Made by a program: the position numbers and the translations under genes
Notes under the pieces: generated by a model
What the model was told of the DNA's origin: nothing
Databases searched by the model: none
The model's input: the letters and a program-made list of their open reading frames with translations, nothing else
NCBI GenBank assembly: GCA_021788795.1
Contig: JAJYKG010000092.1
Location: 1-8,116 of the forward strand
Source of the DNA: Thermoplasmata archaeon
GTDB lineage: Archaea; Thermoplasmatota; Thermoplasmata; RBG-16-68-12
DNA: 8,116 nucleotides
Reading direction: 5' to 3'
In this document: positions 6,249 through 8,116 of the stretch, one piece after another
How the letters are laid out: the number at the start of each line of letters is the position of its first letter
Position numbering within the stretch: the stretch's first letter is position 1

Positions 6249-6773
6249 GTGCGAAGAAACGGGCCCAAAGGGATCCCGATCTTCGCGGACCTCCGTGAGG
6301 CGGTCCGGAAGACGCACCCCGAAACCCTCGTAATCGGCGTTGCCACGGAGGGCGGCTACATCCCCGCGAGGTTCCGGCCGATTATCCACGAGGCCATTGA
6401 GGACGGCCTGAACGTGGCTGCGGGGCTTCACGAGGTCCTGGGCGACGACTCGGAGTTCGCGACGCTCGCGGCCCAGCACGGCGTGAAGCTTATCGACGGT
6501 CGCCGCCCGCGGCCGATGAAGGACTCCCACCACTTCGCGAACGCGACCCGGGAAGGGCCCGGGCTCTGGCGGAGCGGGCTCGCCCCTGTGCGACCCGTTA
6601 ATCGCACGGCCGCGGCGGGCTCACGGTGCCCCCGGACTGTTTGCACCCTAACGGACACCCGTATGGTACAACTCGCGGGCGCCGCGGCTTTGAGATTCGG
6701 GGTCCGGTGGTTGAAGAGGGCAGCGGCAAGGGCCGACGGGAGCGTTGGTTACCTCGCGTCGGTCAGGGATTAA
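6249..6773 (+). pseudogene. Remnant of a DUF1611-family (DgcN-like) gene, both ends missing
   Basis: The open frame starts at GTG 6249. Its first ~105 codons match the middle of DUF1611 proteins as I know them: GPKGIPIFADLREAV, then LVIGVATEGGYIP, then EAIEDGLNVAAGLHEVLGDD, then LIDGRRPRPMKD. In complete members this Rossmann-like part is preceded by a segment containing a GKTAHG-type motif and followed by a P-loop domain with a GTDC..GK(R/M)T motif. Neither is present. Similarity stops near 6560, and the rest of the frame (to 6773) reads as non-homologous sequence rich in Arg, Ala and Gly. An ATG at 6232 with a good GGGAGGGAG site just before it is in another frame and gives only a short peptide, so a frameshift at the 5' end is possible. 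Some DUF1611 proteins are linked to D-amino-acid metabolism. This copy is very unlikely to work. Confidence 0.7.
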
Positions 6774-7066
6774 GCGGGCGTGCAGACTATCCCCACGTGG
6801 AACGGCGAAGGAGCCCGCTGCACCGGACCGCGGTGATGGTGTGCTCAATCTTGCACTCCCAAGGCAGGCAGCTTGATCCTCGTCGATTCGAGCAGTGCTG
6901 GTTGGCCACTCGAAGCAAAGACCGGGATGATGACGAGGGACCGGGAACCCATTGCGCCCACAACGCCCTTGGGAGGGGTCTCCAGTCATCCGGGTCGGCC
7001 GCGTAGATGCCTCTCGCAACTGCTGCGAGTCATTATGGTTGACCTATCAGTCGAGGCGGGCAGCGG
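6774..7066. other. Gap without a convincing gene
   Basis: Several short frames cross this stretch on both strands, but none has protein-like composition, a ribosome-binding site or a recognisable motif. Base composition is less GC-skewed than in the left part. It holds two small hairpins: an imperfect one at 6887-6914 (TTCG/CGAA plus AGTG/CACT with a bulge) and a perfect one at 7013-7029. I see no transposase, tRNA or terminal inverted repeats. Confidence 0.5.
7013..7029 (-). terminator. Hairpin downstream of the 170-aa membrane protein gene, possible 3'-end signal
   Basis: The perfect inverted repeat CTCGCA-ACTGC-TGCGAG lies about 38 bases past the stop codon of the leftward gene. No T-rich tract follows in that direction, and archaeal termination usually depends on T-rich stretches, so this is only a weak candidate. 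Confidence 0.2.
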
Positions 7067-7579
7067 CTAACGGACTGCTACGTTCTGTACCTTGCCTGAT
7101 AGAACCACAGCGCGTCTCACCTGACCGGGGAGGCCGCCAACGGTCAGCTTGAACTCCTCCCCCATGGACTTCACGACAAGTCGATGGTAGAAGGCGTGAT
7201 ATTCCAAGTGCACGACAACCAGGTCCAACCCGGGCCCCGGACTCCGTCGGGCCATGAACTCCGGAAACCTTCTTGCACTCATCGCAAAAGCCACTAAGGT
7301 CAGCACGATCGCAAGAAGGATCGCGAAAACGCGCAGGGCGAACTCCACATCTGACGCTGAGAGGGACCAGTAGGCTATTGAAGCGAGCACAACGCCAAGC
7401 GCGGAGTAACCCGAGTAGGCCATCCGGTACAGCCTGGCGACCTCCTTCGGCACCTGTAGGAGCCGCACCGACCCTCTTCGGATCTCAAGAACTTCCCTGG
7501 GCCCCGGAATTCGCCGAGAGTCCCAAACCTTGAATTGCCCGCGTTCGGCCCAGAACACGTATGAGTTCCTTTCGGTCAT
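7067..7579 (-). CDS. Two-helix membrane protein, 170 aa, unknown function
   Basis: I do not recognise a family. The N-terminal ~52 residues are soluble and basic (MTERNSYVFW through EVARLYRM). Two adjacent membrane helices follow (about 55-73, SGYSALGVVLASIAYWSL; and about 81-100, ALRVFAILLAIVLTLVAFAM), then a basic stretch (SARRFPEFMARR) and a C-terminal region of beta-like segments (LDLVVVHLEYHAFYHRLVV, then EFKLTVGGL). The positive charges put both ends in the cytoplasm. The soluble-helical hairpin-soluble layout resembles bacterial PH-like/YcxB-type membrane proteins, but I see no diagnostic motif. ATG 7579 is the natural start, because a TAG lies in frame five codons upstream and the residues after the start are protein-like. 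It overlaps the stop of an upstream open frame as ATGA. Codons with A or T in third position (GAA, TCA, GTT, CTT, ATA, CTA) are much commoner than in the left-hand genes, pointing to a different origin or weaker selection. Confidence 0.62.
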   Translation of the reverse strand: MTERNSYVFWAERGQFKVWDSRRIPGPREVLEIRRGSVRLLQVPKEVARLYRMAYSGYSALGVVLASIAYWSLSASDVEFALRVFAILLAIVLTLVAFAMSARRFPEFMARRSPGPGLDLVVVHLEYHAFYHRLVVKSMGEEFKLTVGGLPGQVRRAVVLSGKVQNVAVR

Positions 7580-8116
7580 CCGCCGCGCCCTCTACTGGGA
7601 GCGGACCGCCGCGGGAGAAACCCCGTTTGACAGTTGTCCAACTCGCTCGCTGGCGCCTTGGACAGAAAGGTCCCAGTGCCAGGAGCGGCTCGGAGGACGA
7701 GTTCAGGTCTCCCAGCATCTCGCCAACGAATCCTCGGACATCTTAACGTGCTGCGCCTCCGCCGCAAGCGAACTTCGTAATGCGAAAACAGAATATCTGG
7801 GCGAATCGTGCCAAACGCGCCTCCTCTTCCGCCCGCAGCACGAAGGCAGGGAACTGCACTGTGCGGGCTTAGGGCCGCAGGATTGGCTGACGGAGAAAGC
7901 GCGCGAGCGCTATGCCCATCAACGCCCTTCAGATATCCGGAGGAGATTGTAGCCTGTCCATGAAGTAATCTCACTACGCTGCTCAATCCCGAGACAGCAC
8001 CCCGACCGCTCGCCTCGTCGAGATCCTTGTCCCAGTAGTTCAGGGTCGGGCGCCCCTCCCATGCACTGCGTCTCGCGCGGCTTAAGCCTACCGCTCCCGC
8101 GCGTCCAATCGGGAGA
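7576..8116 (-). CDS. Uncertain open frame reaching the right edge (C-terminal part, 180 codons)
   Basis: The frame is open from the right edge of the window to a TGA at 7578-7576 that overlaps the ATG of the next leftward gene (ATGA). The part nearest the edge reads like protein with G/C-ending codons (SAWEGRPTLNYWDKDLDEA, about 8060-8000). The remainder is poor: Arg-, Ser- and Pro-rich, with mixed third positions and no motif. A competing plus-strand frame (7530-7952) looks no better. It may be the frayed end of a real gene, possibly frameshifted, or non-coding DNA. No RNA gene or mobile element was seen here. Confidence 0.25.
   Translation of the reverse strand, partial: LPIGRAGAVGLSRARRSAWEGRPTLNYWDKDLDEASGRGAVSGLSSVVRLLHGQATISSGYLKGVDGHSARALSPSANPAALSPHSAVPCLRAAGGRGGAFGTIRPDILFSHYEVRLRRRRSTLRCPRIRWRDAGRPELVLRAAPGTGTFLSKAPASELDNCQTGFLPRRSAPSRGRGG

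Noticed and set aside
5286..6533. 415-codon minus-strand frame over the 265-aa membrane protein gene
   Set aside because: It is strongly charged and repetitive (Arg, Asp, Glu), whereas the plus strand encodes clear membrane helices.
6873..6920. Frame beginning MILVDSS, like the start of a PIN-domain (VapC) toxin
   Set aside because: Resemblance ends after seven residues; no downstream acidic PIN motifs and no antitoxin upstream.
6647..7085. CTAACGGAC occurring twice (near 6649 and 7070), considered as a direct repeat bounding a mobile element
   Set aside because: Only nine bases match, there is no transposase between the copies and no inverted ends.
1..8116. CRISPR array, rRNA genes, insertion sequence or phage genes
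   Set aside because: No regularly spaced repeats, no rRNA-like sequence and no transposase, integrase or capsid motifs were seen on either strand.

Overview
The window looks like a GC-rich archaeal chromosome segment. The signs are TATA-like boxes at archaeal spacing, GTG starts, a CAU-anticodon tRNA that only folds if a short bulge-helix-bulge type intron is removed from its T-loop, a giant surface protein full of N-glycosylation sequons, and an archaeal-style Lhr helicase. A high-GC member of the Thermoplasmatota or a related euryarchaeal lineage is my best guess. This is inference from gene style, not a marker-gene placement.

Layout. Positions 1-592 (minus) hold the N-terminal part of an Lhr-type DExH helicase that runs off the left edge. 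It diverges from a 4.1 kb plus-strand gene (711-4856) for a secreted, membrane-anchored protein with six DUF11-like beta-sandwich repeats, one transmembrane helix and a cytoplasmic roadblock/longin-like domain. The shared AT-rich promoter (599-654) carries an ordered set of TTATC/GATAA half-sites, including two near-identical 16-bp elements exactly 40 bp apart. A minus-strand tRNA(CAU) gene with a 33-nt T-loop intron follows, ending 6 bp from the stop codon of the surface-protein gene. A divergent intergenic region holds the tRNA promoter, a perfect GC-rich inverted repeat and a TATA box. Next come two plus-strand membrane proteins, of 61 aa (5126-5311) and 265 aa (5418-6215).

From about 6.22 kb the character changes. 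There is a plus-strand fragment of a DUF1611-family gene with both ends missing, then about 300-500 bp with no convincing gene, then a minus-strand two-helix membrane protein (7067-7579) with visibly less GC-biased codons. Its start overlaps (ATGA) an open frame of uncertain reality that extends to the right edge. This right quarter reads as a degraded or accessory junction.

The genes do not form an obvious single pathway. The best-supported new observations are the T-loop intron, the repeated operator-like array between helicase and surface protein, and the domain layout of the surface protein, which suggests a link between the cell surface and a cytoplasmic small-GTPase-type or regulatory partner.
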